Part shown: piece after piece, positions 1-5,674 of the stretch
Layout of the letters: each line of letters opens with the position of its first letter
Position numbering within the stretch: position 1 is the stretch's first letter
DNA from: Helicobacteraceae bacterium
GTDB taxonomy: Bacteria > Campylobacterota > Campylobacteria > Campylobacterales > Sulfurimonadaceae
Direction of reading: 5' to 3'
DNA: 8,843 bases
Assembly: GCA_027081565.1 (NCBI GenBank)
Contig: JALWKG010000407.1
Location: 1-8,843, forward strand
The notes under the pieces: generated by a model
What the model saw: the letters and a program-made list of their open reading frames with translations, nothing else
What the model was told of the DNA's origin: nothing
The model's database searches: none
Program-made: the position numbers and the translations under genes

Positions 1-110
1 GCGACAATGACTTCATCAAAAAGGTTGCTGGCGCGTTTGATAATGTCAACATGACCGTTGGTGATAGGATCAAACGTTCCAGGGTAGAGGGCAATTCTAG
101 GTTTACTCAT
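1..110 (-). CDS. coaD: Phosphopantetheine adenylyltransferase, N-terminal part (cut by window edge)
   Basis: CoaD transfers AMP from ATP to 4'-phosphopantetheine, making dephospho-CoA in the penultimate step of coenzyme A synthesis in the cytoplasm. Only the first 36 codons are present. They read MSKPRIALYPGTFDP followed by ITNGH, which is the nucleotidyltransferase signature of the family (PGTFDPxTxGH, containing the T/HxGH ATP-binding motif), and then a helix DIIKRASNLFDEVIV typical of CoaD. The start ATG at 108-110 is preceded by GGAG five bases away, lying inside the 3' end of ubiX. The gene overlaps ubiX by 8 bases, so the two are probably co-transcribed and translationally coupled. The rest of the protein (usually about 160 residues in total) lies outside the window. 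The assignment is firm despite the short length because the motif is highly diagnostic. Confidence 0.93.
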   Translation of the reverse strand, partial: MSKPRIALYPGTFDPITNGHVDIIKRASNLFDEVIV

Positions 111-630
111 GGTCACTCCAGCGTTTATATAGGTTGTTTTCAATGCCAATAAGGTCAAACCACTTTCCGATCATAAACTGTTCCATCTCTTCTAAAGAGT
201 TTTGCTCTGAGTAGTAGGCCATGACGGGTGGTGCGATAATGATGCCCAGTGTAGAGAGCTTATGCATGTTTTCTAAAGCGATCGCAGAGAAGGGCATCTC
301 TCTAGGTGCCAAGAGCAGTTTTTTCTGCTCTTTGATCATGACACTTGCCGCCCGCGTGGTCAGGTTGTCGGCGATGCCAACACTGATCTTGGCTAAGGTG
401 TTCATACTGCACGGTATGATCAGCATGGCATCCATACCAAAAGAGCCAGAGGCAACAGAGGCCCAGATAGCTTCATCTTGATGCAGGGTGACATTTTCTT
501 CTTTGTCTAAAACGATGTTTGCATGATCTGAGATAATAAGGTGTTTGTCTACCTCTTTAGGCAGGGCACGAAGTGCCTTGAGTCCAAGGCTTGCACCACT
601 TGCACCACTGATAGCTATAAGAACTTTCAT
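103..630 (-). CDS. ubiX: Flavin prenyltransferase UbiX
   Basis: UbiX attaches a dimethylallyl unit to FMN to make prenyl-FMN, the cofactor of UbiD-type decarboxylases. Campylobacterota generally make menaquinone by the futalosine route, so the cofactor probably serves a UbiD-like decarboxylase there rather than ubiquinone synthesis; that is inference. The 175 residues match the family throughout: an N-terminal flavoprotein beta strand with GASGA at 9-13, PCSMNTLA at 73-80, the TTRAAS segment near 91-96, APREMPFS at 108-115 and APPVMAYY at 133-140. The length is slightly short but complete for UbiX. The ATG start is supported by a GAGGTGAT Shine-Dalgarno region just upstream (about 631-638). 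The 3' end overlaps coaD by 8 bases. A likely promoter lies about 55 bases upstream. Confidence 0.95.
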   Translation of the reverse strand: MKVLIAISGASGASLGLKALRALPKEVDKHLIISDHANIVLDKEENVTLHQDEAIWASVASGSFGMDAMLIIPCSMNTLAKISVGIADNLTTRAASVMIKEQKKLLLAPREMPFSAIALENMHKLSTLGIIIAPPVMAYYSEQNSLEEMEQFMIGKWFDLIGIENNLYKRWSDHE

Positions 631-889
631 ATCACCTCAAAATCTTAAGTAGGGTTTTTAGAAGTCCCCTATATTTATAAGTGTAATAATAGCATTTTTT
701 GCTGATGATAGGGTGGCTGAAAAGAGTGTTTTATTTGTAAAAAGCCACTTTCCTACGATTTGCATGTTCTTTTGCTTTAAACTAGAAGGAGATGCAAGAT
801 AAAAAACTATTGTATAGGGCTTATATAATTGGGACAGTTTCTGTTGGCAGTATCTGCTATTTTAAGATCGTCACTGTTTGTTATTTAGA
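631..889. other. Intergenic spacer between lipoprotein gene and ubiX
   Basis: This 259-bp AT-rich stretch holds the likely ubiX promoter and an imperfect inverted repeat, GTGGCT (713-718) with AGCCAC (743-748). It also holds two small tandem stem-loop-like motifs, CAGTTTCTG (835-843) and CAGTATCTG (848-856), 13 bp apart. No convincing gene or intrinsic terminator was found. It may contain the 3' end of the lipoprotein transcript. Confidence 0.6.
686..694 (-). promoter_or_regulatory. Likely sigma70 extended -10 promoter for ubiX-coaD
   Basis: On the minus strand the sequence reads AAAAAATGCTATTATTACAC. It contains TATTAT at 686-691 with an upstream TGC (692-694), the extended -10 form common in Campylobacterota. 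No convincing -35 is seen, which is normal for this group. Transcription would begin near 679, giving a leader of roughly 50 bases before ubiX. Confidence 0.5.
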
Positions 890-1474
890 TCAATTTCTAT
901 TTTCAAGGCGGTGTTTATCTACTATTTTGATAAAGGCCTTGACATATTTTGATGGCAAAATAAGATAAGCACTTTGATGCTGTTTGTTTATAAAGGTAAG
1001 TTGAAGATCCTTGTCAGACACTTGTTTTAGATCTTGGTAATCCAAGTCTACGGTATAGTCCTCGTAAAAAAGGCCTTGACGTACAGAGGAAAAACTGGCT
1101 TGAAGTGTTGGTTCTTTGAGCTGTGGGGAGATGATCCATTTGTAATCACGCCAGTTGTCGTGTCCACGGCGTTCCAACCTAAGATAGTAATCAGATTTAA
1201 AACTCGATGTGTTAGTATCTGGGATCTGGGCTGCAAGGTTCAACAAAAAGGACTCTTCGAAGGTTATCACCTCAAAAGGTAGCGTAGCGACTACTTTTGC
1301 TCTAAATTTTGGAGCATCCGATATAATGCGATTTTTTACGAGATAGGCAATTGTGATCTCTGGAGCAGGTTTCTGTTCCGGTACAGGTTGTGGCATTTTT
1401 TCAGCGCAACCAAGGGTACCAATCGTAATTAACAGTAATAAGATAGAAGTGCGTATAAAACGTGTTAATGACAC
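890..1474 (-). CDS. Putative lipoprotein of unknown function
   Basis: I do not recognise this 194-residue protein. It opens with a positively charged N-region (R5, R8), a hydrophobic stretch from 10 to 20 and TLGC at 20-23. This reads as a type II (lipoprotein) signal with acylation on Cys23, although Thr rather than Leu/Val/Ile at -3 is not ideal. A proline-rich tether (about 28-38) follows, then a roughly 155-residue soluble domain with alternating hydrophobic and charged residues suggesting a beta-rich fold. Ala after the cysteine favours outer-membrane sorting under the E. coli rule. The start is GTG, because the nearby ATG at 1480-1482 is out of frame and soon meets a stop; TAGGGAT sits about 7 bases upstream as ribosome binding site. 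The gene diverges from the nuclease gene, with 54 bp between the two starts. Possible roles in envelope or surface functions are guesses. Confidence 0.75.
   Translation of the reverse strand: MSLTRFIRTSILLLLITIGTLGCAEKMPQPVPEQKPAPEITIAYLVKNRIISDAPKFRAKVVATLPFEVITFEESFLLNLAAQIPDTNTSSFKSDYYLRLERRGHDNWRDYKWIISPQLKEPTLQASFSSVRQGLFYEDYTVDLDYQDLKQVSDKDLQLTFINKQHQSAYLILPSKYVKAFIKIVDKHRLENRN
1450..1459 (+). promoter_or_regulatory. Possible promoter for the nuclease gene
   Basis: TATAAA at 1454-1459, preceded by TGCG, lies inside the 5' end of the divergent lipoprotein gene, about 70 bases before the nuclease ATG. It resembles the group's -10 pattern but is not an exact extended -10, and no -35 is evident. 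Weak call. Confidence 0.25.
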
Positions 1475-1528
1475 TGAGACATCCCTATTTACAATATCCT
1501 GAAATCATACCACAAAGGTAATTTTGAA

Positions 1529-1987
1529 ATGAACATACCATTAAGGCGCGTGAACTTCCTTCTTATTATAACCTTGCTTTTTAGCCTCTCACTTCATGGA
1601 AAGTCACTCAGCAACAAAAACTATGGCAGTACCGTGGTCTCTAAAGTGACCAGTATCTATGATGGTGATACCTTCAGAGCAAACCTTGTTGGCTATCCAG
1701 AGATCGTTGGTTACAGAATAGGCATTAGAGTCAACGGCATCGATACCCCTGAGATGCGTGGTAAATGTCAAAAGGAGAAGGATCTTGCCCGTAAGGCAAA
1801 ACAGTTTGCAGTCACTAAACTGAGGGCTTCAAAGAAGATAGAGTTGAGAAATATGAAACGGGGAAAATATTTTAGGATCGTTGCTGATGTCTATGTGGAT
1901 AACCGCAACCTCGGCACGATGTTGATCGAGAACCATTTGGCGGTGTCTTATGATGGTGGACATAAAGCAAAAGATTGGTGTCGATGA
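1529..1987 (+). CDS. Exported thermonuclease-like protein (SNase/TNase family)
   Basis: This 152-residue protein belongs to the staphylococcal nuclease family, calcium-dependent phosphodiesterases that cut DNA and RNA. The N-terminus (R6-R7, hydrophobic 10-22, SLHGKS) is a Sec signal peptide, probably cleaved near 24-26, so the enzyme likely acts in the periplasm or outside the cell. The SNase fold follows: DGDT at 45-48 (calcium site), IRVNGIDTPE at 66-75 carrying the equivalents of catalytic Arg35 (R67), Asp40 (D72) and Glu43 (E75), and KYFRIVADVYV at 113-123 with the likely Arg87 equivalent at R116. All key residues are therefore present. Two cysteines (C80, C151) could form a disulfide after export. 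The ATG is preceded by AAAGGTA about 9 bases upstream. A roles list for such proteins includes nutrient scavenging and DNA turnover; the specific role here is unknown. Confidence 0.88.
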   Translation: MNIPLRRVNFLLIITLLFSLSLHGKSLSNKNYGSTVVSKVTSIYDGDTFRANLVGYPEIVGYRIGIRVNGIDTPEMRGKCQKEKDLARKAKQFAVTKLRASKKIELRNMKRGKYFRIVADVYVDNRNLGTMLIENHLAVSYDGGHKAKDWCR

Positions 1988-1989
1988 TC

Positions 1990-2011
1990 ACTATATAGTA
2001 TATTATATAGT
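1990..2011. repeat. AT-only inverted repeat after the nuclease gene
   Basis: ACTATATA (1990-1997) and TATATAGT (2004-2011) form a perfect 8-bp inverted repeat around a 6-base loop, three bases after the nuclease stop codon. The stem has only one G-C pair and is not followed directly by a T-run, so it is a poor intrinsic terminator. It could act as an AT-rich upstream element for the tRNA promoter or merely protect the mRNA end. Confidence 0.45.
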
Positions 2012-2037
2012 TGATGAAAAAAATTTAAAAATTTCAC

Positions 2038-2065
2038 TTGACTTTAAGGATTGGAACACTATAAT
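2038..2065 (+). promoter_or_regulatory. Strong sigma70 promoter for tRNA-Leu
   Basis: TTGACT (2038-2043) and a perfect TATAAT (2060-2065) are separated by 16 bp, with an A/T-rich tract immediately upstream (about 2012-2035) resembling an UP element. Transcription should start near 2072, about 11 bases before the mature tRNA. A clear -35 is unusual among the promoters in this window and fits a highly expressed stable RNA gene. Confidence 0.85.
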
Positions 2066-2082
2066 TTCAGCCTTACAAACAT

Positions 2083-2166
2083 GCCGCCGTGGTGGAATGG
2101 TAGACACGTCGGATTCAAAATCCGATGTCGCGAGACGTGCCGGTTCAAGTCCGGCCGGCGGTACCA
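2083..2166 (+). tRNA. tRNA-Leu (anticodon CAA)
   Basis: The gene folds as a class II tRNA. Acceptor GCCGCCG (2083-2089) pairs with CGGCGGT (2156-2162), with one G-U at the end. The D stem is GTG/CAC (2092-2094 with 2105-2107). The anticodon stem TCGGA/TCCGA flanks loop TTCAAAA (2114-2120), giving anticodon CAA at 2116-2118, which reads UUG codons. A 13-base variable arm (2126-2138) with GTC/GAC stem and GCGA loop marks it as leucine. T stem GCCGG/CCGGC encloses TTCAAGT. Discriminator A is followed by an encoded CCA (2164-2166). It stands alone, not in a tRNA cluster. Confidence 0.97.
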
Positions 2167-2230
2167 CCCTTTTCTAAATGCACCTTCTTAGTAATAAAAC
2201 TCAATCAATAATAAAAACTTTCAAATTAAT

Positions 2231-2243
2231 TTACAATTTGTAA
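2231..2243. promoter_or_regulatory. 13-bp palindrome, possible operator
   Basis: TTACAA-T-TTGTAA is a perfect palindrome centred at 2237, in the 172-bp gap between the tRNA and the sulfurtransferase gene. Relative to the start expected from the -10 at 2298-2303 it is centred near -73, a position used by activators of the CRP/FNR type. The half-site is not one I can assign to a known regulator, and in AT-rich DNA such a palindrome may be chance. Confidence 0.3.
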
Positions 2244-2294
2244 CACTATAGACTATTTATACAAACAACTCTTTTCACATCTACTACTTCTATA

Positions 2295-2314
2295 TGGTAT
2301 AATTTTTTTATAAT
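2295..2314 (+). promoter_or_regulatory. Likely promoter for the sulfurtransferase/c-di-GMP gene pair
   Basis: TGGTATAAT (2295-2303) is an extended -10 with perfect hexamer at 2298-2303. A second TATAAT lies at 2309-2314, after a run of T. Either could start transcription within about 30 bases of the coding start. No -35 is evident. Confidence 0.65.
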
Positions 2315-2338
2315 ACAGTTATAAATAAAGGTGCTGTG

Positions 2339-3220
2339 ATGCGCAGAGTCAGTTTAGTGTTTGTGTTGTTTATGTTGATTCCAACACTTTATGCATTTGA
2401 GATGAAAAAGAGTGCTGAGATGCCGGCTATCGTTCCTGTTGGCTGGTTGCAAAAAGAGATGAACAATCCACATTTGGTGATCGTTGACTTACGTAACGAA
2501 GACGCCTATGCGGCAGGTCATATTCGACATGCGGTTAATATTCCAGCATTAAAGGGACTGTTTGACAAAAAGTTTTTTATGCCTAAATTGGATTATTTAA
2601 CACAGATGCTCAGTGAAGCTGGCATTGACAGTAATGCATTAGTAGTGGCTTATGATAGTGGAGACTTTATTTGGGCGGCACGTTTTTATTGGATACTTGA
2701 AGTGCTTGGTCATAAGAATGTTGGTATTTCGAAAGTAGGTTACGGACACCCGGATTTAGCAATGATCGCTACTTCAAAGGTGCCTTATATACCTAAGAAA
2801 ACAGCCTTTATCCCTCGTGTTGACAGCTCCAAGGTACAGACAAAACTCAGTACATTGTTGGCTATCAATAATAAAACGATTATTGATGGAAGAAAAGTTG
2901 AGGCTTATGAAGGTAAAGAGTCCAGTGCCAAACGCTTTGGACATATCCCTACGGCAAAAAACTATGCCTGTACTCACAACTACCATGTCACTAAAGAGGG
3001 TAATGAGCTGCGAGACCTCAGTGAGTTAGAAAGTATCTACAAAGATCTTCCTAAAGATAAAGAGATCATACTCTACTGTGATGGTGGGGCAGAAGCGGCA
3101 CTGAATTATATTGTCTTACAAGAGTTGGGGTTTAAAGCTTCTGTCTATGATGGCTCTTGGTTAGAGTGGGGAAATGATGATAACACACCTGTAGAAAACC
3201 CTTCAAAACATAAAAAGTAG
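2339..3220 (+). CDS. Exported two-domain rhodanese-type sulfurtransferase
   Basis: This 293-residue protein resembles thiosulfate/3-mercaptopyruvate sulfurtransferases, which move sulfane sulfur through a cysteine persulfide. A Sec signal peptide (RR at 2-3, hydrophobic 4-17, cleavage likely after LYA at 19) sends it to the periplasm. The N-terminal rhodanese domain (about 33-150) has VDLRNEDAYAAGHI and, at the active-site loop, YDSGD (105-109) without a cysteine, so it is structural as in other tandem rhodaneses. The C-terminal domain (about 165-280) has IIDGRKVEAYEG, GHIPTA and the loop CDGGAEA with catalytic Cys247, ending in YDGSWLEW. A second cysteine (C211) could be regulatory. ATG at 2339 was chosen over the adjacent GTG at 2336 because AAAGG (2327-2331) then lies 7 bases away. 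The c-di-GMP gene follows after 7 bp. The substrate cannot be told from the sequence. Confidence 0.9.
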   Translation: MRRVSLVFVLFMLIPTLYAFEMKKSAEMPAIVPVGWLQKEMNNPHLVIVDLRNEDAYAAGHIRHAVNIPALKGLFDKKFFMPKLDYLTQMLSEAGIDSNALVVAYDSGDFIWAARFYWILEVLGHKNVGISKVGYGHPDLAMIATSKVPYIPKKTAFIPRVDSSKVQTKLSTLLAINNKTIIDGRKVEAYEGKESSAKRFGHIPTAKNYACTHNYHVTKEGNELRDLSELESIYKDLPKDKEIILYCDGGAEAALNYIVLQELGFKASVYDGSWLEWGNDDNTPVENPSKHKK

Positions 3221-3227
3221 AGCACCC

Positions 3228-5591
3228 TTGCAAAAAGAGAAACGGTTCAGTGGTTCGATAAAACGTAAACTCATAATGATCATCTTACTGATCAGTACGC
3301 TTACTGCTATAGTTTGGTATGGTGGTTTTATCTATTGGTTTACCAACAATCAGTATGAAAAAAGCATGACCCTTTCTAAAACAGTGGCACACTCTTTAAG
3401 TCAAAATATTGCCAAACTTGTTTTACTGAATGAGGTTTCGGTTGCAGCAGATATTTCGTCCCAGTTGGCATCATTTAAAAATATTCGTTCCATGGTACTT
3501 TACAAAAGAGATGGTACACCAATCTATCAATACAGTAAAGATGGTAAAAGTTTTACAGTAGCACCTCTTGACATCAAAAAGATGAAAACACAACGCCATG
3601 GAGATTTGATGCGTATCTATGTAGATGCTGACTACATGCAGAATCCTCTAGGTTTTGTTGGTTTGAACATTGAGGTGGAGTCTATTTTAGAGCTGATAAA
3701 AGAGCAGATCGTAATGATCGTTTTTGGGTTTGCTTTGATGCTGATACTTTCTTATGCTTTAGCGCAATTCTATGCACGTCAATTTACCCAACCCATACTG
3801 AAGCTGGTCAAGTTTTTAGAGCATGTGGAATCACTTGCTTTTATAAAGAACCGTATTCAGACTCAAGAAGATAATGAGTTTGGAAAGCTCTATTGCGAGG
3901 TTAACACCATGCTTGAACGTATGGAAGCATCTTATCATGCTCAAAAACTGGCAGCAGTAGCTTTTGAGACCATGAGTGGTATGACGATTACAGATAGTGA
4001 TCAAAAAATTTTGCAAGTCAATAAAGCCTTTAGCAAGATAACAGGCTATAAACCTTCTGAAGTGATTGGAATGACACCAGGGATACTTAAGTCTGGTATG
4101 CAGGGAGAATTGTTTTATAAAGAGATGATGTCTACACTGCACAGAGATAACTACTGGAGTGGTGAGATCTACAATAGAGCCAAAGACGGAACGATCTTTC
4201 CACAACATTTGACCATTCAGGTGGTTCGTAATGACGAAGACAAGATTATATATTATGTTGCTTCCTTTGTTGATTTGACACTTCAAAAAAAGACTGAGGC
4301 GAAACTTCAGTATCTTAAAGAGTATGATGTATTGACTGGTCTGCTCAACAGAGAACTTTTCCTGGAAGAGTTACAAAAAGAGATAGACAGATGCCAGAGT
4401 AAGGTGTGGTCTGGTCTTGTAAGTTTTAATATTAAAGATTTCAAATTGATTAATGATGCTTATGGTCATGTCGTTGGAGATAGAGTTCTGATTGAGGTGG
4501 CCAAACGTTTGAAGTCAAATTTTCAAGAAGCCAAATTGGTCGGACGTGTTTCAGGAGATCAATATATTATCTGGTTTGGAAATCTCCATGATGATAAAAG
4601 CAGTGCCTCGATTAAAATGCAAGAGCTTTCTCAAGAAATACTATTGATCATGCAAGAGACTATAATGATAGATGGAAGATCGATTAATATTAATATTAAT
4701 ATTGGTATTGCTTTATGTAACGCGGGTACAAAAAGTGCTCTAATATTTCTAAAAGAGGCTGATTCCGCACTACACACAGCACAGAAGAGAGAGAAGAATA
4801 TAGGCTTTTTTGATGAAAAAGCTGATAAGACCGCATTAAGTCATATTGATCTATACAGACAGCTTCTTAATGCGATGGAAAATGGAGAATTTGAGCTCTA
4901 TTATCAACTCCAATATAACTTAAATGGTGAAGCCTATGCCGCAGAGGCATTAATAAGATGGCATCACCCTGAACATGGCACGATCTCTCCACTGGAATTT
5001 ATAGGTATCCTTGAGAAAAGTGGTTTGATCATAAAAGTAGGTGCATGGATCATACAAGAAGTGTGTTGTCAGTTGGCGTTATGGGGTCATGATAAAAAGA
5101 CAGAAAAACTGTCAGTAGCTATTAATATCAGTGCCAAGCAGTTCAATGAAGATGAATTTATACCCATGTTTAAAAATATCGTTGAAAAAAATGGTATAAG
5201 TTATGATCATATTAAACTTGAGCTCACAGAGTCGCTGCTTATTAATAGTATGCAAGAGGTTATCGCTAAAATGCAGGAGTTGAAAGATCTGGGTATTAAG
5301 ATATCGTTAGATGATTTTGGGACAGGTTATTCCTCTTTGGAATATCTTAAGAGACTCCCTTTACACCAAATCAAGATAGATATGTCTTTTGTCGTTAATA
5401 TGCTTGAAGACAGACGTGATGTGGCTATTGTCAAAAGTATCATTGTCTTGGGAGAAGCGCTTGGCTTGGAGGTCATAGCTGAAGGGGTGGAGTCACAAGC
5501 GCATTACGAACTGTTAAAAGAGTTAGGCTGTCAATATTACCAAGGATACTATTTCGCACGACCAGAGCCTGTGAAACGACTTTCTCTCTAA
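3228..5591 (+). CDS. Membrane c-di-GMP protein: CHASE8-like sensor, HAMP-like linker, PAS, degenerate GGDEF, EAL
   Basis: This 787-residue protein probably hydrolyses cyclic-di-GMP. Transmembrane helices at about 15-37 and 161-181 enclose a 120-residue periplasmic region resembling CHASE8 (as in YfiN/TpbB: IAKLVLLNEVSVAADISSQL, then MVLYKRDGTPIYQYS). A HAMP-like helical linker and a PAS domain (about 245-357) follow. The GGDEF domain (about 366-525) is altered: the signature is SGDQY (442-446), and the first metal-binding Asp region reads NIKDFK (401-406), so cyclase activity is unlikely. The EAL domain (about 540-785) keeps EAL (573-575), NISAKQF, ELTES, DDFGTG, KIDMSFV, EGVES and QGYYFARP, consistent with an active phosphodiesterase. 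The start is TTG, 7 bases after the rhodanese stop, with only a weak AGTAGAG site. ATG at 3276 (residue 17) is possible but has no ribosome site and would remove the basic residues before helix 1. Confidence 0.9.
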   Translation: MQKEKRFSGSIKRKLIMIILLISTLTAIVWYGGFIYWFTNNQYEKSMTLSKTVAHSLSQNIAKLVLLNEVSVAADISSQLASFKNIRSMVLYKRDGTPIYQYSKDGKSFTVAPLDIKKMKTQRHGDLMRIYVDADYMQNPLGFVGLNIEVESILELIKEQIVMIVFGFALMLILSYALAQFYARQFTQPILKLVKFLEHVESLAFIKNRIQTQEDNEFGKLYCEVNTMLERMEASYHAQKLAAVAFETMSGMTITDSDQKILQVNKAFSKITGYKPSEVIGMTPGILKSGMQGELFYKEMMSTLHRDNYWSGEIYNRAKDGTIFPQHLTIQVVRNDEDKIIYYVASFVDLTLQKKTEAKLQYLKEYDVLTGLLNRELFLEELQKEIDRCQSKVWSGLVSFNIKDFKLINDAYGHVVGDRVLIEVAKRLKSNFQEAKLVGRVSGDQYIIWFGNLHDDKSSASIKMQELSQEILLIMQETIMIDGRSINININIGIALCNAGTKSALIFLKEADSALHTAQKREKNIGFFDEKADKTALSHIDLYRQLLNAMENGEFELYYQLQYNLNGEAYAAEALIRWHHPEHGTISPLEFIGILEKSGLIIKVGAWIIQEVCCQLALWGHDKKTEKLSVAINISAKQFNEDEFIPMFKNIVEKNGISYDHIKLELTESLLINSMQEVIAKMQELKDLGIKISLDDFGTGYSSLEYLKRLPLHQIKIDMSFVVNMLEDRRDVAIVKSIIVLGEALGLEVIAEGVESQAHYELLKELGCQYYQGYYFARPEPVKRLSL

Positions 5592-5597
5592 TTTTGC

Positions 5598-5626
5598 CTT
5601 AAAAAGCCATTTTAAGCCCTCTTTTT
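5598..5626 (+). terminator. Weak candidate terminator after the EAL gene
   Basis: CTTAAAA (5598-5604) and TTTTAAG (5610-5616) form a 7-bp hairpin with loop AGCCA, starting six bases after the stop codon. CCCTC and then five T (5622-5626) follow. The stem is AT-rich and the T-run is offset, so termination efficiency is doubtful. It also lies over the -35 region of the ftsK promoter. Confidence 0.35.
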
Positions 5627-5634
5627 GTTATACT
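5626..5634 (+). promoter_or_regulatory. Likely extended -10 promoter for ftsK
   Basis: TGTTATACT, with TATACT at 5629-5634, follows a T-rich tract and matches the group's extended -10 pattern. The same nine bases occur before the DUF4010 gene (8443-8451). Transcription would start near 5641, about 34 bases before the proposed ATT start and 82 before the first conventional start. Confidence 0.6.
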
Positions 5635-5663
5635 CTATTCTTTAAAAATTAAATCATTATATT

Positions 5664-5669
5664 AAGGAC
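5664..5669 (+). promoter_or_regulatory. ftsK: Ribosome binding site that sets the ftsK start
   Basis: AAGGAC lies at a normal distance (5 bases) from ATT 5675 and overlaps the in-frame TAA at 5663-5665, so translation cannot begin farther upstream. By contrast, the only purine run before TTG 5723 is GGGG (5708-5711), 11 bases away. This favours initiation at or next to 5675. Confidence 0.6.
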
Positions 5670-5674
5670 TTACT

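Noticed and set aside
835..856. Tandem CAGTTTCTG/CAGTATCTG motifs as a regulatory array
   Set aside because: Only two imperfect copies near the end of a gene with no promoter beside them; too little to support a function.
792..968. Plus-strand open frame of 58 codons starting at an ATG directly after AAGGAG
   Set aside because: The purine run abuts the ATG with no spacing, the frame overlaps the 3' end of the lipoprotein gene on the other strand, and the predicted peptide has no recognisable pattern.
1990..2011. Intrinsic terminator after the nuclease gene
   Set aside because: The stem is almost entirely A-T and is not directly followed by a T-run, so it is listed only as an inverted repeat.
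1950..2177. Open frame running from the nuclease 3' end through the tRNA
   Set aside because: It overlaps the nuclease gene in another frame and reads through the tRNA promoter and the whole tRNA-Leu gene, so it is chance.
2083..2335. tRNA-Leu as an integration site for a mobile element
   Set aside because: No integrase, no repeat of the tRNA 3' end and no phage or plasmid genes occur nearby; the flanking genes look like normal chromosome.
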